Source of the DNA: Bdellovibrionota bacterium
GTDB taxonomy: Bacteria > Bdellovibrionota > Bacteriovoracia > Bacteriovoracales > Bacteriovoracaceae
DNA: 14,592 nt
Reading direction: 5' to 3'
Assembly (NCBI GenBank): GCA_030836365.1
Contig: JAURQB010000054.1
Span: forward strand, 1-14,592
In this document: positions 6,503-13,704 of the stretch, piece by piece
How positions within the stretch are numbered: position 1 is the stretch's first letter
Layout: each line of letters opens with the position of its first letter
The notes under the pieces: generated by a model
Seen by the model: the letters and a program-made list of their open reading frames with translations, nothing else
Databases searched by the model: none
What the model was told of the DNA's origin: nothing
Program-made: the position numbers and the translations under genes

Positions 6503-6925
6503 TTAGATCTCCATTATTACAGAATGTAGGTTTTCAATCATGTTTTTAATTTCATCACGCACGCGGCGATACTCTATTAAAATATCTTCTTCATCGCTCA
6601 TGTCGTGAGTTAGCGCTGGCGGGTCATCAAATCCATGATGAATTATTTTTGCCCCGGGAACAAAGGGACAGTTTTGATCCGCATCTGCACAAACAGTAAT
6701 GATTAGATCCAAGGAGTGTTTTATTTCATCGAGGGTATTAGATTCATGCCCACTTATATCCACGCCGACCTCGCTCATGACTTTCACAGCGCGTGAATTG
6801 AGTCCATGTTTTTTTGTACCGGCAGAGAAGAACTGAAATTGATCTCCGAGTAAATGCTTTCCCCACCCCTCGGCCATCTGCGAGCGACATGAATTTCCCG
6901 TACATAAAAATAAAATATTTTTCAT
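6503..6925 (-). CDS. arsC: Arsenate reductase, thioredoxin-coupled ArsC (LMW-phosphatase fold)
   Basis: The 140-residue protein carries the low-molecular-weight phosphatase loop C8-T-G-N-S-C13-R-S at the start and DDPPALT further on. C79 and C86 in ITVCADADQNCPF match the second and third redox cysteines (C82, C89) of Staphylococcus ArsC. Family chemistry: C8 attacks arsenate, a disulfide cascade C8-C79-C86 forms, and thioredoxin reduces it, giving arsenite. It is cytosolic. It is the first gene of a two-gene operon with the aquaglyceroporin. No ArsR is in the window, so control is unclear. An AT-rich dyad (6957-6978) upstream could be an operator but is weak evidence. The ribosome site is poor (AGGTAG). 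Confidence 0.93.
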   Translation of the reverse strand: MKNILFLCTGNSCRSQMAEGWGKHLLGDQFQFFSAGTKKHGLNSRAVKVMSEVGVDISGHESNTLDEIKHSLDLIITVCADADQNCPFVPGAKIIHHGFDDPPALTHDMSDEEDILIEYRRVRDEIKNMIENLHSVIMEI

Positions 6926-6975
6926 TTTTTCTACTACCTACAATTAATGAATGGCTTAATATAATGCAGTATATA

Positions 6976-7758
6976 TTATTGGTTTATTATTTGGCGCATT
7001 TTTTTTATTGAAGCGCATAAAAATGGATCGTTTGTTGTGATAAAGCCTAAATTCTGATCAAAAGCAGAGTTTATTACCTGTTCATTATCAACTGTCCAAA
7101 TACCATTTAATAAGTTTTGCTTATTTTTTTTTACTCGCTTGTAATTAAAACTTGTATACATAATACTTGCGTCAAATTTCTGGCTTGGAAAAACATAAAG
7201 TAAGTAGAGTCGATAAAATGCAACTGACTCATCCGCGCTAAAAATTTTACTCAAACATTTTAAAATTTTTGTTTTAAAAGAAATAATATTAATTTTCCGG
7301 TTCATTGATAATGATTTTTTAATTAAATCAATAGTTTTATTACTTGGTGAATCTTTTAATTCTAAAAAAAATTCAAGGCGATTTCTCAAATCGTCATCCA
7401 AAACGTCATTAAGCACTGGAACAACTTCCCCATTTCTCAAAAGGCAGTTTTTCCTAATCGTGAACAGAAATAACTCACTCACATTTTTGTTCAATGGACA
7501 TTTATATCCTGGCCGGTCCATAGCAACACCATTCAGCGTTCGGTCATGTAGAAGAATTGGATAACCGTCAAAAGTATGGCGAACATCAATTTCGACTCCA
7601 TCAGCCCCCGCGTCAAGGGCAGAGACAATCGCACTCATCGAATTTTCCAATTCATATTTATTGTTTCCTCGGTGGGCCACGCACTTTGTCTCAACGATCT
7701 CTTGTGCAGATACTAGCGTTGAAAAGGTAATATACATTATCAAAAAAATTCTTTGCAT
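6976..7758 (-). CDS. Exported glycerophosphodiester phosphodiesterase-family protein
   Basis: The 260-residue protein has a Sec signal (MQRIFLIMYITFSTLVSA). GDPD motifs follow: AHRGNN (H29, R30), DGVEIDVR (E56, D58) and LLHDRTL (H71), with FFLELKD and a C-terminal GIWTVDNEQ and GFITTNDP. These cover the catalytic His pair and the metal-binding acids, so the core looks intact. The family hydrolyses glycerophosphodiesters to glycerol-3-phosphate and an alcohol, here presumably in the periplasm or outside. It is shorter and more diverged than the second GDPD of the window and has a Lys/Asn-rich middle. It lies directly upstream of arsC in the same direction, and the arsC promoter must overlap its end. 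Confidence 0.88.
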   Translation of the reverse strand: MQRIFLIMYITFSTLVSAQEIVETKCVAHRGNNKYELENSMSAIVSALDAGADGVEIDVRHTFDGYPILLHDRTLNGVAMDRPGYKCPLNKNVSELFLFTIRKNCLLRNGEVVPVLNDVLDDDLRNRLEFFLELKDSPSNKTIDLIKKSLSMNRKINIISFKTKILKCLSKIFSADESVAFYRLYLLYVFPSQKFDASIMYTSFNYKRVKKNKQNLLNGIWTVDNEQVINSAFDQNLGFITTNDPFLCASIKKMRQIINQ

Positions 7759-7982
7759 TGTTCGCCTTCATGTCGGGAATTATAGCCAACCCTATTTTAA
7801 ATTCTCTCTTTGTCATAAGTAGAAAAATAAACTAGTAATGTTTTCCTCCATCACTTTCAGAAAACAATATAAAAACAATGACTTAAGCAACATTCAACCG
7901 TTACTTTTTTTCAGATAACATTGTGGAAAATTTCGTTTTTCATTAATTTGAGAGGGTTCGACAATATAGAGGACGATTTATA
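7759..7982. other. Divergent intergenic region
   Basis: This 224-bp region lies between the GDPD gene (minus) and the exported NIS-like gene (plus). It is AT-rich. I see a ribosome site AGAGGA (7968-7973) for the plus gene but no promoter I would commit to and no recognisable operator. Confidence 0.4.
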
Positions 7983-9266
7983 ATGAAAGCCCACCAATCA
8001 CTAAGAAACTTTTTTTACCTAATTTCCTTTTTCATCTTGTTTATCTCTGCATGCTTTGCTCTGGATCCAAATGTTCAGGAGCTTGTGAATTATGAGACGA
8101 AAGCCAACAGGGTTGCCGTTCGCTCCAATGAACGAGTCGATATTCAACATTATGAAATCCCTCTTGAGCTCGTTGGAAAAGACCTTGCTGACCGAATGGA
8201 CAAAAATATTAGAGATGCACTTATCTTTAACAAAAATGGTGTGGAATACGTCCGCTGGGTAATCAATCCAGAAGACACACTTTGGCACTTAGAAGTTGAG
8301 GAGTTTCTTCGATCAAAAGGCTTGGATGCAACAAAACATACTCACTTAAAGGGTTACATGACTGCGAGTAGATCCTATATTGTTGAGGATCTTCGTACTG
8401 GCGCACAGTTTTCGATTAAAGTTAGCACAAACATGACTGGTGGAAATTGGAGAGACAAAAAGCAACCTATTCAAGACGCTAAAGATATTCGTGTTATTGC
8501 AGATTACGTTTACAACGAACAACAAGCTAAACCATTTGAGCACATGATCACGATGGATGAGCCCGGAATTTTTTCTATCGAAGCCCTTGATCAAGCAATG
8601 GTCATCAGAACCCTCGATGGATTAGTGGGAAGTAAAAAAATATACCTTCCAGGATTTTCGGCCATGCATACAAGAGTTGGTCGACAAATTGCGCTCCTTA
8701 ACAGATCTCAAGACCCAGAGGCGTTTTGGCGAGAGCACTATAATAAGCCACTTGCAAAGGCGTTGGCAGAACTTGCTTATCGAACAGGTCTTACTTACGA
8801 TTCTCCACACTCTCAAAATTTTTTAATCGAGCTTGATCAATTTCTTCGCCCAACGGGAAAAATAGTTATCAGAGATTTTGGCGATTCCTATTTATCAAAA
8901 GAATATTTTGCAGCAAAAGGAAGAACGGACATCACCGATAATTGGACTCAAAAGAATGTTAAATCGAGATATTTAAGAGCGTCTGTCGGCATTATGCATG
9001 GAAATAAATTCCCTACATGGCTAAACGAAGCGCAATATGAAAACTGGGGAGAAGAATTTTTTCAAGAGTATAAAAAAGAATTCTCTCGTTTATCAGGAAT
9101 CCCAGACGCAAAGCTTCGTGCCCCCATTACAAGAAAACATAAGTATTTTAAAAGTAAATTTAAACTTCAAGGTACTCAATGGGACAAATTTTTTGAAGAC
9201 ATAAAATTGAAAACCCAATTAAGAGCAACCCTGAACTCTTTTAACTGTCGAGCTATTTTTAATTAG
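7983..9266 (+). CDS. Exported protein with C-terminal resemblance to IucA/IucC-type (NIS) synthetases
   Basis: The 427-residue protein starts at ATG 7983 with AGAGGA in front. The head is a signal sequence, and ISAC (residues 21-24) fits a lipobox, so it may be a lipoprotein. Two stretches recall the NIS siderophore synthetase/FhuF-like fold. FSIKVSTNMTGG (143-154) resembles the K-x-S...T loop near the ATP site. GLTYDSPHSQNFLIELD (269-285) followed by KIVIRDFGD (293-301) resembles the H-x-QN...RDF signature of the C-terminal region (H276, Q278, N279, R297, D298). The usual cytosolic synthetases are about 600 residues, so this one is shorter and, unusually, exported. A siderophore-synthetase activity outside the cytosol would lack ATP, so a derived or binding role is more likely. 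The resemblance was judged by eye. Confidence 0.6.
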   Translation: MKAHQSLRNFFYLISFFILFISACFALDPNVQELVNYETKANRVAVRSNERVDIQHYEIPLELVGKDLADRMDKNIRDALIFNKNGVEYVRWVINPEDTLWHLEVEEFLRSKGLDATKHTHLKGYMTASRSYIVEDLRTGAQFSIKVSTNMTGGNWRDKKQPIQDAKDIRVIADYVYNEQQAKPFEHMITMDEPGIFSIEALDQAMVIRTLDGLVGSKKIYLPGFSAMHTRVGRQIALLNRSQDPEAFWREHYNKPLAKALAELAYRTGLTYDSPHSQNFLIELDQFLRPTGKIVIRDFGDSYLSKEYFAAKGRTDITDNWTQKNVKSRYLRASVGIMHGNKFPTWLNEAQYENWGEEFFQEYKKEFSRLSGIPDAKLRAPITRKHKYFKSKFKLQGTQWDKFFEDIKLKTQLRATLNSFNCRAIFN

Positions 9267-9274
9267 TCATAAGG

Positions 9275-10258
9275 TTACAGAGAGCTTTTTACATATTCTA
9301 AATATTGATTTCGATATTCATCTTTCTCTTGCAAGAAATTATGCATTGAATCCTCGACTCGAATTAACTCACAGTTTGGTAATTGATCACATAGCATTTG
9401 CTGTTTTTGATTACTAACAATTAACTCCTTACCCGCTTGAAAAATTGTAATTGGGGCAAGAAGCCTCGGCGACTCATCAAACAGTAATTTCTCACTTTTT
9501 ATGGCTTCATATGCCCATCTTACCGTTACCGATCCAAGCCTCACTGTGGGATTATCTAAATCAATTCGTCGAAAATTACGATAACGAATCATTGACTGCG
9601 AAACATCATTTTCTTCAAAAGACCAATCTCGCCAGCCGCCTTTTCCAGGTACATAAGAATTGGCCATTCCAACTCCGATTAACATTAACGTTAAATAATA
9701 ATTTTTATCTGTTTCTTCCTCATCCAATAAACCTATCAATGGCGCATTCAATAACAATTGATCAAAAAGAGGATAAGCCAATTGATACCTTATCCCGTGA
9801 TGAGCACCCATTGAATGTGCAGCTAGAGATATGCGTCGGTACTTATTTTTAATATCTAAATACTCAAACAAAGAGTTTAAATCATCAACAACATAATTAA
9901 ATTTTCTTATATGGGTTTTTTCGGGATCACTTAGAGACCTTGATGAATATCCCTGCCCACGAAATTGAACGATTAAAATATCACGAGCTAGCTCTTTCAA
10001 ATCAAAGAGTGTTTCTGCATACCGCTCTAGCGGTTCGCCTTTTCCTGGCAAAATAACAAGTAAGTCTTGATGCCCCCTCTTGATCAATTTATAAGGAATT
10101 TTTTTAGAAGCATCATTTGAATAAGGGTGAAAGCGCAAGGCTTGCAAATTATAATATGGCATTATTTCACTTTCATAGCGTGACTCAAATTCACTCTCCT
10201 CAACTGCATGCGATACTCCGGAGGCAACAAACGAAAGAAGGATTAGAAAAAATCTCAC
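9275..10258 (-). CDS. Exported alpha/beta hydrolase, lysophospholipase L2 (PldB)-like
   Basis: The 327-residue protein starts at GTG 10258 with GGAG eight bases before. Residues 1-18 form a Sec signal ending in SHA. The alpha/beta-hydrolase core shows the oxyanion stretch VILPGKGE, then FRGQGYSSR (residues 99-107) and the nucleophile elbow AHSMGAH (S149). The general base lies in MHNFLQEKDEYR (H306), in the place of the HEll-E-D motif of PldB. The third triad member would be the acid in FQAGKELIVSNQKQ, where PldB-like proteins have Asp, but here it is E278. The family removes the acyl chain from lysophospholipids or monoacylglycerol. It is convergent with the NIS-like gene and divergent from the second GDPD. 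A role in digesting lipids outside the cell is inferred. Confidence 0.85.
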   Translation of the reverse strand: MRFFLILLSFVASGVSHAVEESEFESRYESEIMPYYNLQALRFHPYSNDASKKIPYKLIKRGHQDLLVILPGKGEPLERYAETLFDLKELARDILIVQFRGQGYSSRSLSDPEKTHIRKFNYVVDDLNSLFEYLDIKNKYRRISLAAHSMGAHHGIRYQLAYPLFDQLLLNAPLIGLLDEEETDKNYYLTLMLIGVGMANSYVPGKGGWRDWSFEENDVSQSMIRYRNFRRIDLDNPTVRLGSVTVRWAYEAIKSEKLLFDESPRLLAPITIFQAGKELIVSNQKQQMLCDQLPNCELIRVEDSMHNFLQEKDEYRNQYLEYVKSSL

Positions 10259-10341
10259 CGAATAAACTCCATTTTATTAAACAAACTAATAATTTAGTTT
10301 TTAGCCTAGTAATTATTAGATTTAATTTTTATTATTGTACT

Positions 10342-11265
10342 ATGAGAAATTTATTTGTTTTATTTTTTTTCCTTTCTGCATGCTCTTCAATAAAAGCCCC
10401 CTCTCGATCATCAGGTATTATTATTGCCCACCGAGGCGCTAGTGCATTTTTACCTGAGCACACGCTTGAAGCCTATGCTTACGCGCATGCTCATGACGTT
10501 GATTTTATTGAGCCTGATGTGGTGTTAACAAAAGATAACATTCCCATTTGTCTTCACGACGTGACCCTTGAAACAACAACGAATGTTGAGCAAATTTTCC
10601 CTAAAAGGAAACGTAAAGATGGGCATTGGTATGCGGTTGACTTTACATTAGATGAAATAAAAAAACTAAATGTTCATGAAAGAGCTCATCAAGATAAAGC
10701 TATTTTTCCAAATCGTTTCCCAAAAGGAATGTCTTCGTTTCAAGTGCCAACTCTAATGGAATTTATTGAATTGATTCAAGGTCTAAATACTTCTACAGGC
10801 AAGAACGTTGGAATTTATCCAGAAATAAAAAAACCTGAATTTCACCTAAGAAACGGAATTAACTCCGCTCCAATAATCATGCAAATTCTAAAAAATTATA
10901 AATACGACAACCATCTCGACAAAATCTTCATTCAATCATTTCATCCAGACACACTAAAAAAGTTAAAAACGAAAATACCATTAATACAATTAATAGGAGA
11001 AAATGACTGGGGTGATTCATCAACTAACTTTGACATTTTAAAAACGAATGATGGCCTTAGAGAAATTCGCACGTATGCCAATGGCATTGGAATATGGCTT
11101 GGCCATATCAAACAAGACCCAACACTGATAAAACGAGCAAAAAGTATGGGACTCCAAGTTCATGCCTACACTCACCGGCCAGAGAGAACGAAACATTCAA
11201 AAGATTATTACTTTAAAACGTTAGGCCTTCATGGTGTTTTTAGCGATGTACCGTCGTTGAAATAA
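10342..11265 (+). CDS. Lipoprotein glycerophosphodiester phosphodiesterase (GlpQ-like)
   Basis: The start is ATG 10342, not the upstream end of the open frame (10117), because only this start gives a signal: a hydrophobic helix and lipobox LSAC (C14) in MRNLFVLFFFLSACSS. The 307-residue lipoprotein has the full GDPD set: AHRGAS (H30, R31), FIEPDVV (E57, D59), CLHDVTL (H72), IYPEIKKP and a terminal GVFSDVP. It also contains the longer insert seen in GlpQ-type enzymes. It cleaves glycerophosphodiesters to glycerol-3-phosphate in the periplasm or at the outer membrane. No ribosome site precedes the ATG. A TATTAT at 10330-10335 lies exactly where a -10 for a leaderless mRNA would be. It is divergent from the hydrolase gene (83 bp between them). 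Confidence 0.92.
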   Translation: MRNLFVLFFFLSACSSIKAPSRSSGIIIAHRGASAFLPEHTLEAYAYAHAHDVDFIEPDVVLTKDNIPICLHDVTLETTTNVEQIFPKRKRKDGHWYAVDFTLDEIKKLNVHERAHQDKAIFPNRFPKGMSSFQVPTLMEFIELIQGLNTSTGKNVGIYPEIKKPEFHLRNGINSAPIIMQILKNYKYDNHLDKIFIQSFHPDTLKKLKTKIPLIQLIGENDWGDSSTNFDILKTNDGLREIRTYANGIGIWLGHIKQDPTLIKRAKSMGLQVHAYTHRPERTKHSKDYYFKTLGLHGVFSDVPSLK

Positions 11266-11306
11266 CTGAAATAAATCAATAGCTTAGTCATTATTTTTCA
11301 GAAAAG

Positions 11307-11384
11307 CTGACTTAGGTCATTAATCTATTTCCCCTACAGTGACAAATGTCACCTAATTATTCCTCCTTCTTTGATTAAGGTCAT
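11307..11384 (+). promoter_or_regulatory. Three Crp/Fnr-type boxes, 32 bp apart, before the CBS gene
   Basis: Three TGA-N6-TCA palindromes stand in a row: CTGAC-TTAG-GTCAT (11307-11320), GTGAC-AAAT-GTCAC (11339-11352) and TTGAT-TAAG-GTCAT (11371-11384). Their centres are 11313.5, 11345.5 and 11377.5, an exact 32-bp period (three helix turns). A -10 candidate GATACT (11407-11412) predicts a start at 11419, which places the nearest box at -41.5, the class II activator position, and the others at -73.5 and -105.5. Confidence 0.75.
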
Positions 11385-11406
11385 GCAGTTTATTGGCGCA
11401 CCGAGC

Positions 11407-11412
11407 GATACT
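11407..11412 (+). promoter_or_regulatory. Predicted -10 element of the CBS gene
   Basis: GATACT matches TATAAT at four of six positions. No good -35 hexamer lies 17 bp upstream, as expected for an activator-dependent promoter. The predicted start A11419 is followed by AAAGGAG (11422-11430 region) and ATG 11436. Confidence 0.5.
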
Positions 11413-11435
11413 GTATTTAGCAAAAGGAGAATATC

Positions 11436-11846
11436 ATGTACCAACAAAATTCAGAAACATGTCTACAGAAACTGTCAGTGAAATCAAAAGATAAACTAAC
11501 AAAAGTGCTTATCTTCTTATTAAATTATCCAGACAGATATATCCCAGTATGTGACAACGGAAAATTAACTGGTACAGTTGATAAGCTTAAATTAGCAAAC
11601 TTATCAAGAAGGAAGTTAGAGCGCCTTACGGTACAACACTTAAAAGAAGACGCCCCATTTATAGCGCTTGAATCCTCCTCGACAGAAGTTCTAGAAAAAG
11701 AAATGAGAAATAAGAGAATCGAGCATGTATACATAATCGATAATGAATTTAATTTTAAAGGAATTCGATCGATTTCCTTGGTTCAGTCAAAAAAAGTTTT
11801 TGATCGTCTATTTGATATTTCAGTTGATGAGCAAAGAGAGGTTTGA
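11436..11846 (+). CDS. Small CBS-domain-like protein
   Basis: The 136-residue protein starts at ATG 11436 behind AAAGGAGAA. The sequence fits two short CBS-like repeats: about residues 11-60 (VLIFLLNYPDRYIPVCDNGKL lies at 24-44, with the strand-turn RYIPVCD-NGKLTG) and 64-115 (VQHLKEDAPFIALESS, then KRIEHVYIID). CBS pairs bind adenosine ligands and act as energy or redox sensors. Nothing else is attached, so this would be a stand-alone sensor or partner. It is the best-supported target of the Crp/Fnr boxes in front of it and faces the YeeE genes convergently. The domain call is by eye and of moderate strength, and its partner is unknown. Confidence 0.65.
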   Translation: MYQQNSETCLQKLSVKSKDKLTKVLIFLLNYPDRYIPVCDNGKLTGTVDKLKLANLSRRKLERLTVQHLKEDAPFIALESSSTEVLEKEMRNKRIEHVYIIDNEFNFKGIRSISLVQSKKVFDRLFDISVDEQREV

Positions 11847-11867
11847 TTACTCTTCTTCGCTCATCAA
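11824..11867. terminator. Possible bidirectional terminator between convergent genes
   Basis: TTGATGAGC (11824-11832) and GCTCATCAA (11859-11867) are perfect inverted arms, with partial extra pairing inside. The plus-strand transcript continues ATTTTCT and the minus-strand one has an A/T-rich run. The left arm lies inside the 3' end of the CBS gene. The 26-nt loop makes it weaker than a classic terminator. Confidence 0.4.
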
Positions 11868-11872
11868 ATTTT

Positions 11873-12286
11873 CTAAGCTCTCTTTTTCTCAAAAAGATTG
11901 AACCCAAACATTCCAATTAAAATAGATCCCATAAGTATAAAAATCTCACTTTTTAAGGTGACAAGATTTACGAGCGCGGGACCTGGACATACACCGACAA
12001 GCCCCCAACCAATACCAAATAATACGGACCCTAGAAGTAATTTATTATCAATTGCCTTGTTTGTGGGAAGACATAGATCTTTTCCAATAAGTGATTTTCG
12101 CTTCTGAATAAATCTAAAGGTAATTAAATTAAACCCAACAGCACCACCTAAAACAAAAGCAAGTGAATAATCCCAATTACCTAAAATATCTAAAAACCCA
12201 ATTAGCTTTTGAGGGTCAATCATTTGTGAAATGATTAAACCAATTGAAAATATTAAACCTGAAATAAACCCAATAATTAATTCCAT
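11873..12286 (-). CDS. YeeE/YedE-family membrane protein (second half type, PmpB-like)
   Basis: The 137-residue protein has about four hydrophobic helices (1-21, 40-60, 84-104 and 108-131). The key motif GIGWGLVGVCPGPALVNL (residues 91-108; C100) is the conserved Cys stretch of the YeeE/YedE (DUF395) family, whose studied members carry thiosulfate or other sulfur species through the membrane by cysteine relays. C72 lies in the loop. It is the last gene of the persulfide-dioxygenase operon, 20 bp after its paralogue. Split pairs of half-size YeeE proteins beside a beta-lactamase-fold dioxygenase are known from BigR-type operons. Uptake or export of a reduced sulfur compound is inferred. Confidence 0.85.
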   Translation of the reverse strand: MELIIGFISGLIFSIGLIISQMIDPQKLIGFLDILGNWDYSLAFVLGGAVGFNLITFRFIQKRKSLIGKDLCLPTNKAIDNKLLLGSVLFGIGWGLVGVCPGPALVNLVTLKSEIFILMGSILIGMFGFNLFEKKRA

Positions 12287-12306
12287 TTCAAACTCCTGCT
12301 TTTAAC

Positions 12307-12717
12307 TTAAAGAATGCGCGCCATATAAACGGTAACCATGCCAGCGGCCATAAATGTTAGCACTGAAACAAATGAGCGCAGAGATAACCTTGCAAGTCCA
12401 CAAACTCCATGGCCGCTTGTACAGCCACTGCCAAGCCTGGTTCCAAAACCAATCAATAATCCCGCAATGATTAACTTTGGTGTAGAAAAATTAAACTCAT
12501 GGGTAAAAAGCTCAGGCTTCGTTTTCAAAAAAACAACTGCACCGACAACTAAACCTGCAAGCCAAGCATATCTCCATCCATTTTCTTTTGTTCCCGTTGT
12601 GATAACCGTTCCAACAATTCCCGAGATTCCACTGATACGGCCAATTCCCCATAATAAAATTGAGCTCGACAAACCAATTAATAAACCGCCAAGAAGAGGC
12701 ATTTGCCATTCAATCAT
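12307..12717 (-). CDS. YeeE/YedE-family membrane protein (first half type, PmpA-like)
   Basis: The 136-residue protein has membrane helices at about residues 6-26, 50-65, 80-97 and 115-133. It carries GFGTRLGSGCTSGHGVCGL (residues 90-108; C99 and C106), the hallmark GxGCTSGHG motif of the YeeE/YedE sulfur-transport family. It starts at ATG 12717, one base after the stop of the dioxygenase gene, with AAGGGGAAG as ribosome site, so the three genes form one transcript. Together with the following half-size paralogue it probably makes a complete channel for a sulfur compound that the dioxygenase handles or produces. Confidence 0.87.
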   Translation of the reverse strand: MIEWQMPLLGGLLIGLSSSILLWGIGRISGISGIVGTVITTGTKENGWRYAWLAGLVVGAVVFLKTKPELFTHEFNFSTPKLIIAGLLIGFGTRLGSGCTSGHGVCGLARLSLRSFVSVLTFMAAGMVTVYMARIL

Positions 12718-12718
12718 T

Positions 12719-13591
12719 TTACTTCCCCTTAAAGTTTACAGGAATCTTTAAATAACTCATTCCGTTTGTTTCGGCCGGCGGTAACTCACCAGCATTAATA
12801 TTTATTTGAATACTTGGTAGTAGCAATTTAGGAGCATTTAGACCTGCATCGCGATTGGTTCTAAAAGTAACGAACTCCTCTTTTGTGGTTTCCGCTTTGA
12901 GCTGTATGTTAGTTTGCCGACTTTCTTTAATCGTCGTTTCATACTTTAACTCTCGCCCACCCGGTTGATAATCGTGGCCCACAAAAACTCTCGTCTCTTC
13001 AGGAAGCGCATAAAGTTTATTGTGAATAGACTCATATAAATCAGCTGCACTTCCCTCCGGAAAGTCACATCTTCCTGTTCCATAGTCAGGCATAAAAAGT
13101 GCGTCTCCGGAAAACACCATATCCTCAATCAAAAAACTGACACATGCAGGAGTGTGCCCAGGTGTTGAAATCGTTTTAATCGCAACACTTCCCGCCTGAA
13201 TAACTTGACCATCTTCTAGTAACAGATCAAATTGTGATCCATCTGCTTTTAAAAACTCTAGATTAAAAGCGCTTTTGAAAACTTCTTGAACCTTCACAAT
13301 CCCTGAACCTGCGCCGAGCTTTACTCCTGGGTAAATTTTCTTTAAGTGGCTAGAGCTTGAGATGTGATCCGCGTGCGCATGAGTTTCTAACACCATTTTT
13401 GGAGATAATTGATTATCCTGAATAAATGATTGTAGTTCGATTAACGACTCTGTCGACAAAGTCGAAGAAGCAGCATCATAGTTTAGTACGGGATCAATGA
13501 TAACAGCGTCTGATGTGTTCTCATCATAAACTAGGTATGTTAACGTAAACGTTGGTGAATCATAAAAGGTTTTAACCTTTATTTTGGACAT
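12719..13591 (-). CDS. MBL-fold persulfide dioxygenase-like protein (Blh/ETHE1 group)
   Basis: The start ATG 13591 is preceded by GGAGGAG; the upstream ATG 13603 has no ribosome site. The 290-residue protein carries the metallo-beta-lactamase metal ligands: H71-A-H73-A-D75-H76, H146 in STPGHTPA, D163, D169 and H206 in VGHDY. GRCDFPEGSA (173-182) fits the persulfide dioxygenase/glyoxalase II split in favour of the dioxygenase group. The tail (NAPKLLLPSIQININAGELP, residues 252-271, then NGMSYLKIP) is as in Blh and CstB. These enzymes use one iron to oxidise glutathione or protein persulfide to sulfite. No rhodanese domain is fused. It leads the operon with two YeeE halves, and its promoter has an ideal Crp/Fnr box. 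A sulfite exporter (TauE-like) lies nearby, which fits the product. Confidence 0.87.
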   Translation of the reverse strand: MSKIKVKTFYDSPTFTLTYLVYDENTSDAVIIDPVLNYDAASSTLSTESLIELQSFIQDNQLSPKMVLETHAHADHISSSSHLKKIYPGVKLGAGSGIVKVQEVFKSAFNLEFLKADGSQFDLLLEDGQVIQAGSVAIKTISTPGHTPACVSFLIEDMVFSGDALFMPDYGTGRCDFPEGSAADLYESIHNKLYALPEETRVFVGHDYQPGGRELKYETTIKESRQTNIQLKAETTKEEFVTFRTNRDAGLNAPKLLLPSIQININAGELPPAETNGMSYLKIPVNFKGK

Positions 13592-13624
13592 AAACTCCTC
13601 CATTGAATGGATGTCTGACTAACT

Positions 13625-13638
13625 TTGATCTTAATCAT
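13625..13638. promoter_or_regulatory. Second Crp/Fnr-type box overlapping the dioxygenase -10
   Basis: TTGAT-CTTA-ATCAT differs from the FNR consensus at one base. It covers the -10 element and predicted start of the minus-strand promoter, so binding there could repress. Its centre (13631.5) lies 37 bp from that of the perfect box. Confidence 0.6.
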
Positions 13639-13675
13639 AGCAAGCCAGATAGAAAAAAACCTTGATTTTCATCAA
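13634..13675 (-). promoter_or_regulatory. Class II Crp/Fnr-activated promoter of the persulfide dioxygenase operon
   Basis: A perfect TTGAT-TTTC-ATCAA box (13662-13675, centre 13668.5) lies upstream of the minus-strand -10 TATGAT (13634-13639). The start predicted from this -10 is 13627, so the box centre is exactly at -41.5, the class II position for FNR-type activators. The same box lies immediately before the regulator gene on the other strand and may block that gene's own expression. Confidence 0.8.
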
Positions 13676-13704
13676 AATTCAAAACTGTGAACAGGATATA
13701 TTTG

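Noticed and set aside
6957..6978. TAATATA-N8-TATATTA dyad before arsC as an ArsR operator
   Set aside because: Pure A/T arms arise easily by chance in this DNA, and no ArsR gene is present; kept only as a remark.
10117..10341. N-terminal extension of the second GDPD frame
   Set aside because: It overlaps the hydrolase gene on the other strand and would bury the lipoprotein signal.
13592..13603. ATG 13603 as start of the dioxygenase
   Set aside because: The four extra codons contain the GGAGGAG ribosome site of the next ATG.
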